A stretch of 64,000 nt of DNA from Spirochaetales bacterium Spiro_09. GTDB taxonomy: Bacteria; Spirochaetota; Spirochaetia; Treponematales; Treponemataceae. A model generated the notes under the pieces. It had not been told where the DNA came from, made no database searches, and saw only the letters and a program-made list of their open reading frames with translations. This document shows, piece by piece, positions 53,618 through 61,849 of the stretch. The stretch covers positions 1 through 64,000 of the forward strand of contig LVBK01000017.1 of assembly GCA_001604385.1 (NCBI GenBank), given 5' to 3'. How positions within the stretch are numbered: position 1 is the first letter of the stretch; every line of letters begins with the position of its first letter. The translations under genes and the position numbers were made by a program.

Positions 53618-54364
53618 ATGCCCTTGTTTCCTTTTCGGCATACAGTAAAAGGTGACAGGAGGCAGGAGCTGCTTGCCTTCCAGAGAAAGGCCGGTATCCG
53701 ATTCAAGGATTCCGGCCTTCTTGATTTAGCCTTCCATCACCGTTCCTCAACAAATGAAACCGGCAAGTCCCGTGATAATAACGAACGTCTTGAATTTCTG
53801 GGAGATGCAGTGTTGGGTATGGTCGTTGCTGCCCGATTATATGATTGCATGACAGAGCGACCCGAAGGTGATCTTGCCAAGACAAAATCGGTAGTTGTTT
53901 CAGAGGATACTCTCTCCGGTCTAGCACTTGAACTTGAAGTTAACCGATATCTGATCCTTGGCAGGGGTGAGGAAATGTCCGGTGGCCGTCAAAAGAAGGC
54001 GATATTGGCGGATGCACTTGAAGCGGTTATCGGGGCCCTCTACCTTGATTCCGGCTATCGAACAGCGGAGCAATTTGTTTTATCAATCATTGAACCACAG
54101 ATTCTGCTTGTAAAAGAAAACAGACATCAGAAGGATTATAAAACACTACTTCAGGAATATATTCAAAAATTGTACAAAACAGTTCCGCGCTATCAACTTG
54201 TCAAAAAAACTGGACCGGATCACGACCGTACTTTTTGGGTATCAGTCGAGATTCAGGGAAAAATCTATGGCCCTGTTTCCGGAAAGAATAAAAAAGAAGC
54301 CGAACAATCAGCTGCGTCCCTTGCTGCCCAATCCCTGGATATAAATCAGAATATGATCAAGTAA
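53618..54364 (+). CDS. rnc: Ribonuclease III
   Basis: 248 residues. Catalytic signature NERLEFLGDAVLGMVVA, DALEAVIGALYLDSGY, then a dsRNA-binding domain (KTLLQEYIQKLYKTVPRYQLV ... KKEAEQSAASLAAQSL). Processes rRNA and mRNA. AGGAG before the ATG; convergent with the CCA-adding enzyme gene. Confidence 0.96.
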   Translation: MPLFPFRHTVKGDRRQELLAFQRKAGIRFKDSGLLDLAFHHRSSTNETGKSRDNNERLEFLGDAVLGMVVAARLYDCMTERPEGDLAKTKSVVVSEDTLSGLALELEVNRYLILGRGEEMSGGRQKKAILADALEAVIGALYLDSGYRTAEQFVLSIIEPQILLVKENRHQKDYKTLLQEYIQKLYKTVPRYQLVKKTGPDHDRTFWVSVEIQGKIYGPVSGKNKKEAEQSAASLAAQSLDINQNMIK

Positions 54365-54382
54365 TATGTATCATTTTCAGCC

Positions 54383-55744
54383 TTAATCAGGGGTTTGTAT
54401 TTTCTGGCTATGAATTTCACGGGCAATATCAAGTAATGCACTCTTTGTATTCAGGTCGGGATCCTCAATTACCGCTTCCAGTAACTCGTTTAAGACCACA
54501 CCGGTAATGGGACCCGACGGTATTCCTATATCAGCAAGATCCCTTCCATTTATGGCAAGATCTTTCAGAGTAAATGCATGTTCTGCCTCAATCATTGCGT
54601 CAATACGATCCCGAAATTCCTCAAGATACCGGGCATGTCCGGCAGTACCGGTAATGGCATACGAGTCTGCCTTCCTGAGTTCAAAAAGGCTGTCAATCAT
54701 GGTCTTGTCGGCCTTGACAATAAATCTTCTGACTGCTGCATCGGACCATACGGGTTCATAGTGAAACATATGAAGCGATACAAGATGAGTTACATCCTTG
54801 ATTACCCGAAGCGGATATCTCAGGCGAGTTAAAATTTCATGAGTCTTTTTTGCAGATACTTTTTCATGATTAAAAAAAGTCCATGAACCGTTTCCGTCCT
54901 CTACCCGTACATCAGGTTTACCGACATCATGAAAAAGAGCAGCTAATCTGACAATCAGATTTGTTCGGGGACTTGCATCACAGGCTTGAAAAAGATGGTC
55001 CAGTACGTCATATATATGCATTCCTTTTTGTTCAATTCCTCTGCAGTTTTGTAGCTCCGGGAAAATCAATGCGAGCAATCCGGTTTGCTCCATAAACCGA
55101 AGAGCCGTAGAGGGTTTTTGTGACAGTAAAATTCGGTTAAATTCCTCTCGTATGCGTTCTTTTGCAACCGAGGCCGTTATTCCCAAGGCTGGTCTTATTG
55201 CGTCAAGCGTTTGCCCGTCAATGGTAAAATCCAGCTGGGAAGAAAAACGTACGGCTCTTATCGGCCGCAATCCATCTTCCGTGAACCGCTCGGTTGGGTC
55301 CCCCACTGTTTTTATTATTTTACTCTTGATGTCGGCTCTTCCATGAAACGGGTCGACTATGATACCGTCGGGAAGCGATACGGCAATGGCATTCATGGTA
55401 AAATCACGCCGGGATAAGTCTTCTTCAATGGTTGCTGTATACTGCACTCCATCGGGCCGTCTGCCATCAGAGTAGCCGGTCTCTGTCCGAAAGGTGGTGC
55501 ATTCAATCATCATTCCCTTGAATGGAATAGTAACCGTTCCATGATCTATTCCGGTTGGTATGATATGATGAAACAGGGTTTTAACTTCATCAGGAGTAGC
55601 ATTCGTAGCAATATCCCAGTCTCCAGCCTGTCGGTCAAGGAAGATATCCCGAACGGCCCCTCCAACAAGGTAAACCTTAAAACCCGCGGAGGTGAAACGG
55701 GATGAGATATGCTTTAATAGTGACGGAACACTGATTTTTTCCAT
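54383..55744 (-). CDS. CCA-adding tRNA nucleotidyltransferase / poly(A) polymerase family
   Basis: 453 residues. N-terminal nucleotidyltransferase (VYLVGGAVRDIFLDRQAGDWDIATNA, TFRTETGYSDGRRPD, DLSRRDFTMNAIAVS), RNA-binding domain (EDGLRPIRAVRFSSQLDF), then an HD hydrolase domain (LAALFHDVGKPD). Adds CCA to tRNA 3' ends; the three tRNA genes here lack CCA. No Shine-Dalgarno; a -10 box lies ten bases upstream. Confidence 0.93.
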   Translation of the reverse strand: MEKISVPSLLKHISSRFTSAGFKVYLVGGAVRDIFLDRQAGDWDIATNATPDEVKTLFHHIIPTGIDHGTVTIPFKGMMIECTTFRTETGYSDGRRPDGVQYTATIEEDLSRRDFTMNAIAVSLPDGIIVDPFHGRADIKSKIIKTVGDPTERFTEDGLRPIRAVRFSSQLDFTIDGQTLDAIRPALGITASVAKERIREEFNRILLSQKPSTALRFMEQTGLLALIFPELQNCRGIEQKGMHIYDVLDHLFQACDASPRTNLIVRLAALFHDVGKPDVRVEDGNGSWTFFNHEKVSAKKTHEILTRLRYPLRVIKDVTHLVSLHMFHYEPVWSDAAVRRFIVKADKTMIDSLFELRKADSYAITGTAGHARYLEEFRDRIDAMIEAEHAFTLKDLAINGRDLADIGIPSGPITGVVLNELLEAVIEDPDLNTKSALLDIAREIHSQKIQTPD

Positions 55745-55754
55745 AAGTGAGCGA

Positions 55755-55784
55755 AGTATAATAAAAAATGGCGGGAGGATGCAA
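55755..55784 (-). promoter_or_regulatory. CCA-adding enzyme promoter, near-leaderless
   Basis: -35 TTGCAT (55779-55784), 18-bp spacer, -10 TATACT (55755-55760), ten bases to ATG 55744. The -35 overlaps the thiN ribosome binding region. Confidence 0.5.
55757..55762 (+). promoter_or_regulatory. Possible thiN -10 box
   Basis: TATAAT on the plus strand, overlapping the divergent -10; no convincing -35. Confidence 0.35.
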
Positions 55785-55789
55785 TCATT

Positions 55790-56461
55790 ATGAAAGGTTT
55801 GGTTTTTACCGGCGGGGATATGACAGACTTGTCGATGGTCAGCTCTCTTATTGCTGGCTATGATATAGTTGTTGCCGCTGATTCTGGCCTGGATGCAGCC
55901 GTTCGCCTTGGATTTTCAGTTGATTACGTTGTTGGTGACATGGATAGTGTAACAAATCGTTCGGCTCTGGAACGCATACCTTCTTCAAAAAGGATAGTGT
56001 GGCCCCGGGACAAGGATTACACAGATACTGAATTAGCCATGTCATTGATGCGGGATAAAGGGGTGGACCAAATCATTTTACTGGGTGGCAGTGGCGGTCG
56101 AATGGATCATGTGTATGCTTTGCAATCCTTGTTTACTGGTACTAATTCGCCTGACATGTGGATTGGTACAGACAGTATTGTCATGGGAATAGGTGAGGGA
56201 TGCCTCTCCCGGCAGGTGATTATCTCGGGTTTGTGTGATGAATCCCCGGTTTCTGTTTTTTCTGCTTCCCGTGAAGGGCATTGTATCTCGGAAGGGTTGG
56301 TATGGCCTCTTGATCATGTTGATTGGCAACATGGATCATACAGTCTCAGTAATCGCTCGAAATCAGGTTCCTGCACTATTGAAGCGGTTTTTGGCCGTTT
56401 TGTGGTCATATTTCCTGTCTCTGACAAGATTGCAGTACAGCGTATTATCGCAAACTTCTGA
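55790..56461 (+). CDS. thiN: Thiamine pyrophosphokinase
   Basis: 223 residues. VFTGGDMTDLSMV, AADSGLDAAVRLGFSVDYVVGDMDS, DKDYTDTELAMSLM and LLGGSGGRMDHVYALQSL are TPK motifs; C-terminal beta sandwich follows. Converts thiamine to TPP. GGGAGGA upstream of the ATG. Last 17 bases overlap the convergent SPFH gene. Confidence 0.92.
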   Translation: MKGLVFTGGDMTDLSMVSSLIAGYDIVVAADSGLDAAVRLGFSVDYVVGDMDSVTNRSALERIPSSKRIVWPRDKDYTDTELAMSLMRDKGVDQIILLGGSGGRMDHVYALQSLFTGTNSPDMWIGTDSIVMGIGEGCLSRQVIISGLCDESPVSVFSASREGHCISEGLVWPLDHVDWQHGSYSLSNRSKSGSCTIEAVFGRFVVIFPVSDKIAVQRIIANF

Positions 56462-57293
56462 CTGCCTTGAATGCTTCACCAGCATCATCCCGGGCTACAG
56501 CCAAAAAATCGATAAGTACGGGATATTTTTGTAGAATCTCTCCCCATTTAGAAAAACGTTCAATTTGCAGGTATTCCTGGGCGGCCAGGCTCCCTTCTTC
56601 AGTCGCAAGAGCAATGTAGCGCACGCTCCGTTCCTGTTGATACGCGGCATACGTTTTCTTTGCAAGCTGATATAAATCGAAATCGGGTATTGTTGCGGTG
56701 ATAACATTGATCTGAAGGATATCAATATCGGAGTGTGAAACCTCACCAAGAATTTTCTTGATTTCAGCCTCCATGACTTGCGTATTCATCATCAGGTCAC
56801 TGTTTGTACTCTCCGGTCGTGTTAGAACATTACCGATGAAGGTGCTCACAGTATCACTTACAATCGAAACCATACGGGTGTCGACCCATTGGTCAAGCTC
56901 ATCCTGTGTATGTATTTTAAGATCTCGAACCAGGGAGATCAATCGTTCCGGTACAATAATTCCTGTCACTTCAATTTCAAACTTCCAGGAAAATGAGGGA
57001 TTGCCCTCCAGCAATGAGCGGTAGATTATCGATGAAGGAAGTTCATCCTCCAATTTGATGGTTTTTCTGACAGGGTGGGGAGTAAAGGTCAGAATTTGGG
57101 TGTTTGTAGGCAGTAACCGTTCCCAATGCCACCGGAACTGACCAGGCAGAACCGGATTTGGGTTGACTCCTCCTGTTTTGGAAACAAGGACACCATAGTT
57201 TCCGACAGGTATGAAAAACTGTATCCAGCCGGCGAAAAAAATAATCATTCCAAAAACAAGTAATATTGCCATAACGGGCAGGATTTTTTTCAT
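56445..57293 (-). CDS. SPFH/Band 7-type membrane protein
   Basis: 282 residues from ATG 57293 (GGGGA upstream). One N-terminal membrane helix (about 5-25) followed by an SPFH-like domain (GNYGVLVSKTGGVNPNPVLPG, TFTPHPVRKTIKLEDE, SWKFEIEVTG) and a helical tail (YQLAKKTYAAYQQERSVRYIALATEEG), as in HflC/prohibitin-like proteins. Likely a membrane scaffold. Confidence 0.75.
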   Translation of the reverse strand: MKKILPVMAILLVFGMIIFFAGWIQFFIPVGNYGVLVSKTGGVNPNPVLPGQFRWHWERLLPTNTQILTFTPHPVRKTIKLEDELPSSIIYRSLLEGNPSFSWKFEIEVTGIIVPERLISLVRDLKIHTQDELDQWVDTRMVSIVSDTVSTFIGNVLTRPESTNSDLMMNTQVMEAEIKKILGEVSHSDIDILQINVITATIPDFDLYQLAKKTYAAYQQERSVRYIALATEEGSLAAQEYLQIERFSKWGEILQKYPVLIDFLAVARDDAGEAFKAVRSLR

Positions 57294-57328
57294 GATACAT
57301 CCCCTGTTGAACCCTGCAGTCATGCAGG

Positions 57329-57361
57329 TTGTTGAAAGTTGTTATTTGTCTTTTTCAACAA
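57329..57361. repeat. 9-bp inverted repeat between divergent genes
   Basis: TTGTTGAAA (57329-57337) and TTTCAACAA (57353-57361), separated by 15 bp. Could be an operator shared by the SPFH gene and the 57447 gene, or a hairpin in the leader. A CCTGCA/TGCAGG stem lies just to its left. Confidence 0.6.
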
Positions 57362-57446
57362 ATTAATGTAGGTTATATGAGGTGGACAGCACCCGGCAAG
57401 GATGATACTGTTCCCTGTCTGTAAGTAAGGAGTATACCCCACTTTT

Positions 57447-57803
57447 ATGCTGAGGAAAAGCCGTAAACAATTGACCGTAAGGTTTTTATACCGGTTGGTC
57501 ATGTTTTTGACTGTATTCAGTTTTTGTCTTTTTCTCATGTTTATGTACGGAAATTTTCAGGAATTTCAGGATGAAACACAGTATATGCTGCTTAATATTC
57601 TGTCCGGTACATCCGTTTGTGCATTACTCTTATCAATAAGCTCGCTGGTAACAGAGTTTGTTCTGGTCATGGGCAGAGCAAAAAAAGTATATCTACGAAT
57701 GATTTTGGTTACCTCTGTGTGTTTTCTTATGGTATTTTTTCTAGTTGTTTTGTCACGGTTCATTCTTGTCGCGGGAAGCGGTTATCCATTCCCCGGTCGT
57801 TGA
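57447..57803 (+). CDS. Small membrane protein of unknown function
   Basis: 118 residues with three hydrophobic segments (about 14-34, 47-68, 83-108). N-terminus basic (MLRKSRKQLTVR). AAGGAG is further than usual (about 14 bases) from the ATG, so the start is uncertain. Lies before aroH-glgA. Confidence 0.6.
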   Translation: MLRKSRKQLTVRFLYRLVMFLTVFSFCLFLMFMYGNFQEFQDETQYMLLNILSGTSVCALLLSISSLVTEFVLVMGRAKKVYLRMILVTSVCFLMVFFLVVLSRFILVAGSGYPFPGR

Positions 57804-57838
57804 CAAATCCTGAATCCGCAGCCTATTATCCATAAATT

Positions 57839-58207
57839 ATGGAATCTACCAAACGTCTGTTTGCGGTGCGCGGAGCGGTTTGCTGCGAAAATACCAGGGA
57901 ATCAATAGCTGAAAGAGTGCCGGAATTATACCTGAAACTATGCTCGATAAATAATATCCCGGAACAGGATATGGTGTCTGTCGTGTTCTCTGTTACCTCC
58001 GATTTGAATGTATTGAATCCAGCGACAGCACTTAGAATTGCGGGGTACGCCGTTGAAGTCCCCTTATTTGCCTGCGCAGAACCTTTCATTCATGAAGGCT
58101 TGTCCAAGGTGATTCGCGTGTTGATTACCTTCTATGGAGATAAACCTCCCCAGCCTGTGTATATTCATGGAGCTGAAGTTTTACGACCGGATATTGCGTG
58201 TCAATGA
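57839..58207 (+). CDS. aroH: Monofunctional chorismate mutase, AroH type
   Basis: 122 residues. RLFAVRGAVCCENTRESI (catalytic Arg), DMVSVVFSVTSDLN, PLFACAEPF (catalytic Glu), KVIRVLITF (Arg) and VYIHGAEVLRPDI follow the Bacillus AroH pattern. Converts chorismate to prephenate for Phe/Tyr. No other aromatic pathway gene is in the window. Overlaps glgA by four bases (ATGA). Confidence 0.85.
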   Translation: MESTKRLFAVRGAVCCENTRESIAERVPELYLKLCSINNIPEQDMVSVVFSVTSDLNVLNPATALRIAGYAVEVPLFACAEPFIHEGLSKVIRVLITFYGDKPPQPVYIHGAEVLRPDIACQ

Positions 58208-59775
58208 AAAATAACGTTACTTCAGTGTGGATTGTAAGCCGGGAGTACGCCGGGATTGCCGAAGCAGGCGGCGTAAAAAATGTCACAACATCCCTGTCCG
58301 AATCGCTTGTTCGAACCGGGATTGAGGTGACTGCCTTTATTCCTGCGTATGGTTTTGTCAATTGTTCAGGTCAGAGTCGTCCCGGCCCTTCTATAAGCAT
58401 TGGGGGAACCGTGTATGAGGTGACCTATACCGTGTGTTATCAACATGGCGTTCGTATCGTTCTGGTGAATTCTCCGATCTTTTCAGAAAAAAGCGCTGTA
58501 TATGTGTATACCGCGCGTGAAAGTTTTAGCATTCCTGGTGCTGTGAGAGGGAAAGGTCATCATGACGTAGATGCCATGAATATGCTTTTTCAGCGGTCTG
58601 TTATCGAGTGGGGGCCCTTATTCAATGAAATTCCTTCGGTAATTCACTGTCAGGATGCTCATACAGCTACATTGCCCGCATTGGTGCGTAATCTTTCACC
58701 CTTCAATAATTTTTACTCCGAAACCGGCCTCGTTGTCACAATTCATAATGCAGGACCGGGGTACAGACAGGGTATTCCGGGACTATCCCGGGCGGCGCGG
58801 GTTACCGGCTTGCCTGAACAGGTAGTCGCTGGGGCCTTGCTTTCCGGTGTCTTTGAACCATTCTTGCTTGCATCGCAGTATGCCTGCCTGACAACAGTTT
58901 CACCCTGGTATGCACAGGAATTGATTCAGCCGGAATATGATGAATTTACCGGCGGGCTATCCTCTGAATTCAAACGCCGTAATGTTCAAATAATTGGTAT
59001 TACGAACGGTATCGATTATCATAGATATACGCCATCTGATCCACCGGTATCCCTGTTACCCTTTGCGTTTAATCCTGCCTCCGGAGATCTTTCCGGAAAG
59101 TATTCGTGTCGCCGTGATTTTTTTAAATCGTTTGATAAATATATGAGTATGTCAGGTCTTCAGTGTTTCGGCACAATGAAAGACGATTCCTCTGCGGTGT
59201 ATTTCTCATATCATGGCAGAATTGCCTGGCAAAAGGGTATTGAAGTACTGGTCAGGGCAGCAGATGTTGTACTTGCACATGTTGAACGTGCGCGTTTTGT
59301 GGTATTGGGGCAGGGTGATCCGGTTCTGGAATCTATGCTCGTTGAATTATCTGTTAAATGGCATGGACGTTTTTTATATATTCAGGGTTATGAGCGGACC
59401 CTTGCACGAATGGCAGTCGCAATTTCAGACTTTTTGGTGTTGCCAAGTATGTTTGAGCCGTGTGGTCTGGAAGATCTCATCGGTAATATTTTCGGCACGT
59501 TACCGGTTGCACATGCAACAGGGGGACTTAACAAAATTCGTCATGGTGAAACAGGCTTTGTCTACTCTGCACGGGAACCAAAAAACGATACCTCCGTTTT
59601 AGCAGGTTTGCTTATTGAATTAGCTCAGCCTGTGATCGATTCACCTCAAGAGGGGTGTGCTTCTGTTTCTGCGTTTAACACCATGATCCAGATAGCTGCC
59701 CAAAAAGTGATAGATGAATACTCATGGGACGTAATCACTGAACATAAGTACTTACCCTTGTATCAAAGTTTGTGA
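58204..59775 (+). CDS. glgA: GT5-family glycogen/starch synthase-like glycosyltransferase
   Basis: 523 residues from ATG 58204, overlapping the aroH stop; a GTG two codons earlier is possible. GT-B fold: HCQDAHTATLPALVRN, VVTIHNAGPGYRQG, ITNGIDYHRYTPSD, HGRIAWQKGIEVLVRAADV, VLPSMFEPCGLEDLIGNIFGTLPVAHATGGL. The KTGGL loop at the N-terminus, whose Lys contacts ADP-glucose, reads EAGGV. Extends alpha-1,4-glucan or a related polymer. Confidence 0.85.
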   Translation: MKNNVTSVWIVSREYAGIAEAGGVKNVTTSLSESLVRTGIEVTAFIPAYGFVNCSGQSRPGPSISIGGTVYEVTYTVCYQHGVRIVLVNSPIFSEKSAVYVYTARESFSIPGAVRGKGHHDVDAMNMLFQRSVIEWGPLFNEIPSVIHCQDAHTATLPALVRNLSPFNNFYSETGLVVTIHNAGPGYRQGIPGLSRAARVTGLPEQVVAGALLSGVFEPFLLASQYACLTTVSPWYAQELIQPEYDEFTGGLSSEFKRRNVQIIGITNGIDYHRYTPSDPPVSLLPFAFNPASGDLSGKYSCRRDFFKSFDKYMSMSGLQCFGTMKDDSSAVYFSYHGRIAWQKGIEVLVRAADVVLAHVERARFVVLGQGDPVLESMLVELSVKWHGRFLYIQGYERTLARMAVAISDFLVLPSMFEPCGLEDLIGNIFGTLPVAHATGGLNKIRHGETGFVYSAREPKNDTSVLAGLLIELAQPVIDSPQEGCASVSAFNTMIQIAAQKVIDEYSWDVITEHKYLPLYQSL

Positions 59776-59806
59776 CCGCTCTGGTATGAAATACTTAGTC
59801 AGGTGC

Positions 59807-59833
59807 TTGACATTTTTCTTGCTATCATATACT
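59807..59833 (+). promoter_or_regulatory. Promoter of the tRNA-Thr/tRNA-Tyr pair
   Basis: TTGACA (59807-59812), 15-bp spacer, TATACT (59828-59833); spacing is short. Confidence 0.5.
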
Positions 59834-59851
59834 TTTGTCTTCGTTCGCCAC

Positions 59852-59925
59852 GCCAACTTAGCTCAGCTGGCCAGAGCACGTGATTTGTAATCTCGGGGTC
59901 CAGGGTTCGAATCCCTGAGTTGGCT
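59852..59925 (+). tRNA. tRNA-Thr (TGT)
   Basis: 74 nt. Acceptor GCCAACT/AGTTGGC, loop TTTGTAA with anticodon TGT, T-arm TTCGAAT; discriminator T. The anticodon stem CGTGA/TCTCG has one T-T mismatch. CCA not encoded. Confidence 0.93.
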
Positions 59926-59959
59926 TAGCTGATTATAAAGATAAAGGGCGAACAAACAT

Positions 59960-60041
59960 GGGGAGATTCCCGAGCGGTCAAAGGGGGCAGACTGTAAATC
60001 TGTTGGCTACGCCTTCCAAGGTTCGAATCCTTGTCTCCCCA
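59960..60041 (+). tRNA. tRNA-Tyr (GTA)
   Basis: 82 nt with a long class II variable arm. Acceptor GGGGAGA/TCTCCCC, anticodon loop CTGTAAA (GTA), T-arm TTCGAAT, discriminator A. CCA not encoded. Confidence 0.95.
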
Positions 60042-60077
60042 AAAGCCTTCCTTGTTCACAAGGAAGGCTTTTTTTTT
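60041..60077 (+). terminator. Terminator of the tRNA pair
   Basis: AAAAGCCTTCCTTG, loop TTCA, CAAGGAAGGCTTTTTTTT; a 14-bp stem with T-run. Confidence 0.95.
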
Positions 60078-60162
60078 ATCCCGGGGCAACAGATACTATT
60101 CCTTCCGGTAACCGGTTTTTGTATGTAACTCTCCATACTGTCGTGATTTCAAATGTGTATAC

Positions 60163-60191
60163 TGGATATGTGTGATCGCACAGGATATAAT
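60163..60191 (+). promoter_or_regulatory. Possible promoter of the YkgJ-like gene
   Basis: TGGATA (60163-60168), 17-bp spacer, TATAAT (60186-60191); leader about 63 bases. Confidence 0.45.
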
Positions 60192-60260
60192 TCCCTCTTA
60201 TGCTGGAAAGACGGAATATATGGTGTAAAATCCTTTAAATTTTTCTAATCAGGGGTCATA

Positions 60261-60704
60261 ATGAACGAACCATTTTATAAAAACGGTCTACGTTTTACTT
60301 GCAAGCGTTGTTCTTCCTGTTGCCGGTATGATCCGGGCTTTGTAAATTTGTCAGAAAATGATGTATCACGGTTATTGGCCTGGTCCGGTCTTGATAGGGA
60401 AAGTTTTATCGATAAATGGTGCCGATGGGTTGATCGCAGTGATGGTTTTGAGTATTTGTGTTTACAGGAAAAGGCAAACTATGACTGTGTGTTGTGGGAT
60501 GGCGGTTGTATTGCCTATACGGCAAGACCATATCAGTGTTCATCCTATCCATTCTGGGCCTCACTGGTTACCGACCAGGATTGGTGGGATGCGAATGCCA
60601 TGGATTGTCCTGGGGTAAATACCGGGGAATTGCATGGATGTGAAGAGATAGATACAGCTCTTGCAAGGCGAAGGCAAGAACCGTATATTCGCAGAAGTAA
60701 ATAG
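60261..60704 (+). CDS. YkgJ-family cysteine-cluster protein
   Basis: 147 residues. FTCKRCSSCCRYDPGFVNLSENDV, YDCVLWDGGCIAYTARPYQCSSYPFW and CPGV match the zinc/iron-chelating YkgJ family (CxxC...CC...C). Biochemical role uncertain. First gene of a five-gene run to dnaG. Confidence 0.85.
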   Translation: MNEPFYKNGLRFTCKRCSSCCRYDPGFVNLSENDVSRLLAWSGLDRESFIDKWCRWVDRSDGFEYLCLQEKANYDCVLWDGGCIAYTARPYQCSSYPFWASLVTDQDWWDANAMDCPGVNTGELHGCEEIDTALARRRQEPYIRRSK

Positions 60705-60716
60705 CGAGGTGCGTCT

Positions 60717-61682
60717 GTGAAAATTCATTTTTGGGGCGTCAGAGGGTCTATTCCGACGCCGCTTTCTCCCCTGCAAATACAGAATAGAATTGCCGCGGTA
60801 GTACAAAGAATAAGTCCTCGTGATTTGGAGTCTGCTGACACACGGGAGCGGTTTTTATCCTCGCTCCCTGAATGGATTTTTGGGACGATTGGAGGAAATA
60901 CTTCCTGTCTGGAGGTTGAAAACCATAGTCTGGACACGATTATTTTTGACGCAGGAAGCGGTTTGCGCGAACTTTCCCTGAATCTACGCGAGCGTCCGGG
61001 CTTTTCTTCCGGAGGGGTAACCTATCACATATTCTTTTCCCATTTTCATTGGGATCACTTGCAAGGTCTGCCTTTTTTTTCTCAAGCATTTGATCCCCGC
61101 AATCGTATAGTTTTTTACAGCACGGATCCCGATCTTCAGCGCATTTTGAACGATCAAATGAAAAGCCCCTACTTTCCTGTTCCCATGTTGGGGCCGGGTG
61201 GTTTTAATGCCAAGATGGAGTTTATACATTTGAATAATCCGTCGAAATCGGTAAAAATCGGGAGCAGCATTGTTCATTGGCATACCGTCAACCATCCCGG
61301 GGGATGTACCGCTTTCATGATCGAAGATCAGGGGAAAAAGTGTATCTATTCTACCGATACGGAACTTTCAAGAGAGGATTTTCTGGAAACAGAAGAGAAT
61401 AGCCGCTTTTTCTCGGATGCAGATGTGCTTGTCATGGACTCACAATATACAATGGATGAAGCACTGGAAAAAACAGGATGGGGCCATTCATCCTTTTCGC
61501 TGACGGTTGATTTTGCCCTTAATTGGGGTGTAAAAAAACTGATGTTGTTTCATCATGAACCAACATATACAGACAGGAAAATTTATTCATTGTGTCAATC
61601 AGCACAGTGGTATCGGGAGTATGCCGGATCGAGACACTTCGAGATACAAATTGCCCGCGAAGGTCTGGAGATTCAGCTTTGA
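60717..61682 (+). CDS. Metallo-beta-lactamase-fold hydrolase
   Basis: 321 residues. GTG start with GAGGTG six bases before. FWGVRGSIPTPLSP, FDAGSGLRELSLNL, FSHFHWDHLQGLPFF (HxHxDH), GGCTAFMIEDQGKKCIYSTDTE, WGHSSFSLTVDFAL, MLFHHEPTYTD. Binuclear zinc active site; resembles the PhnP/RNase Z-like group; substrate unknown. Confidence 0.9.
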   Translation: MKIHFWGVRGSIPTPLSPLQIQNRIAAVVQRISPRDLESADTRERFLSSLPEWIFGTIGGNTSCLEVENHSLDTIIFDAGSGLRELSLNLRERPGFSSGGVTYHIFFSHFHWDHLQGLPFFSQAFDPRNRIVFYSTDPDLQRILNDQMKSPYFPVPMLGPGGFNAKMEFIHLNNPSKSVKIGSSIVHWHTVNHPGGCTAFMIEDQGKKCIYSTDTELSREDFLETEENSRFFSDADVLVMDSQYTMDEALEKTGWGHSSFSLTVDFALNWGVKKLMLFHHEPTYTDRKIYSLCQSAQWYREYAGSRHFEIQIAREGLEIQL

Positions 61683-61849
61683 ACGAGTATTCCTTTTCCG
61701 ATATTCAGGTACGAGCCTTGGCAAAATATGTTCGTAAACATGAGGATATGCTTGATCCCTGTCTTGATGATTTTCGTTCATTTCTGGAGAATATATTGTA
61801 TAACCGTATGACCATTGAAGAGGCAGAGAGATTTTTTAATGACAATTAA
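61679..61849 (+). CDS. 56-residue acidic protein, TTG start
   Basis: TTG at 61679 overlaps the hydrolase stop (TTGA); GGAG lies eight bases upstream. Helical and acidic (QVRALAKYVRKHEDMLDPCL, EEAERFFNDN). Its stop overlaps the mltG start. No family recognised, but coupling at both ends supports a real gene. Confidence 0.65.
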   Translation: MNEYSFSDIQVRALAKYVRKHEDMLDPCLDDFRSFLENILYNRMTIEEAERFFNDN

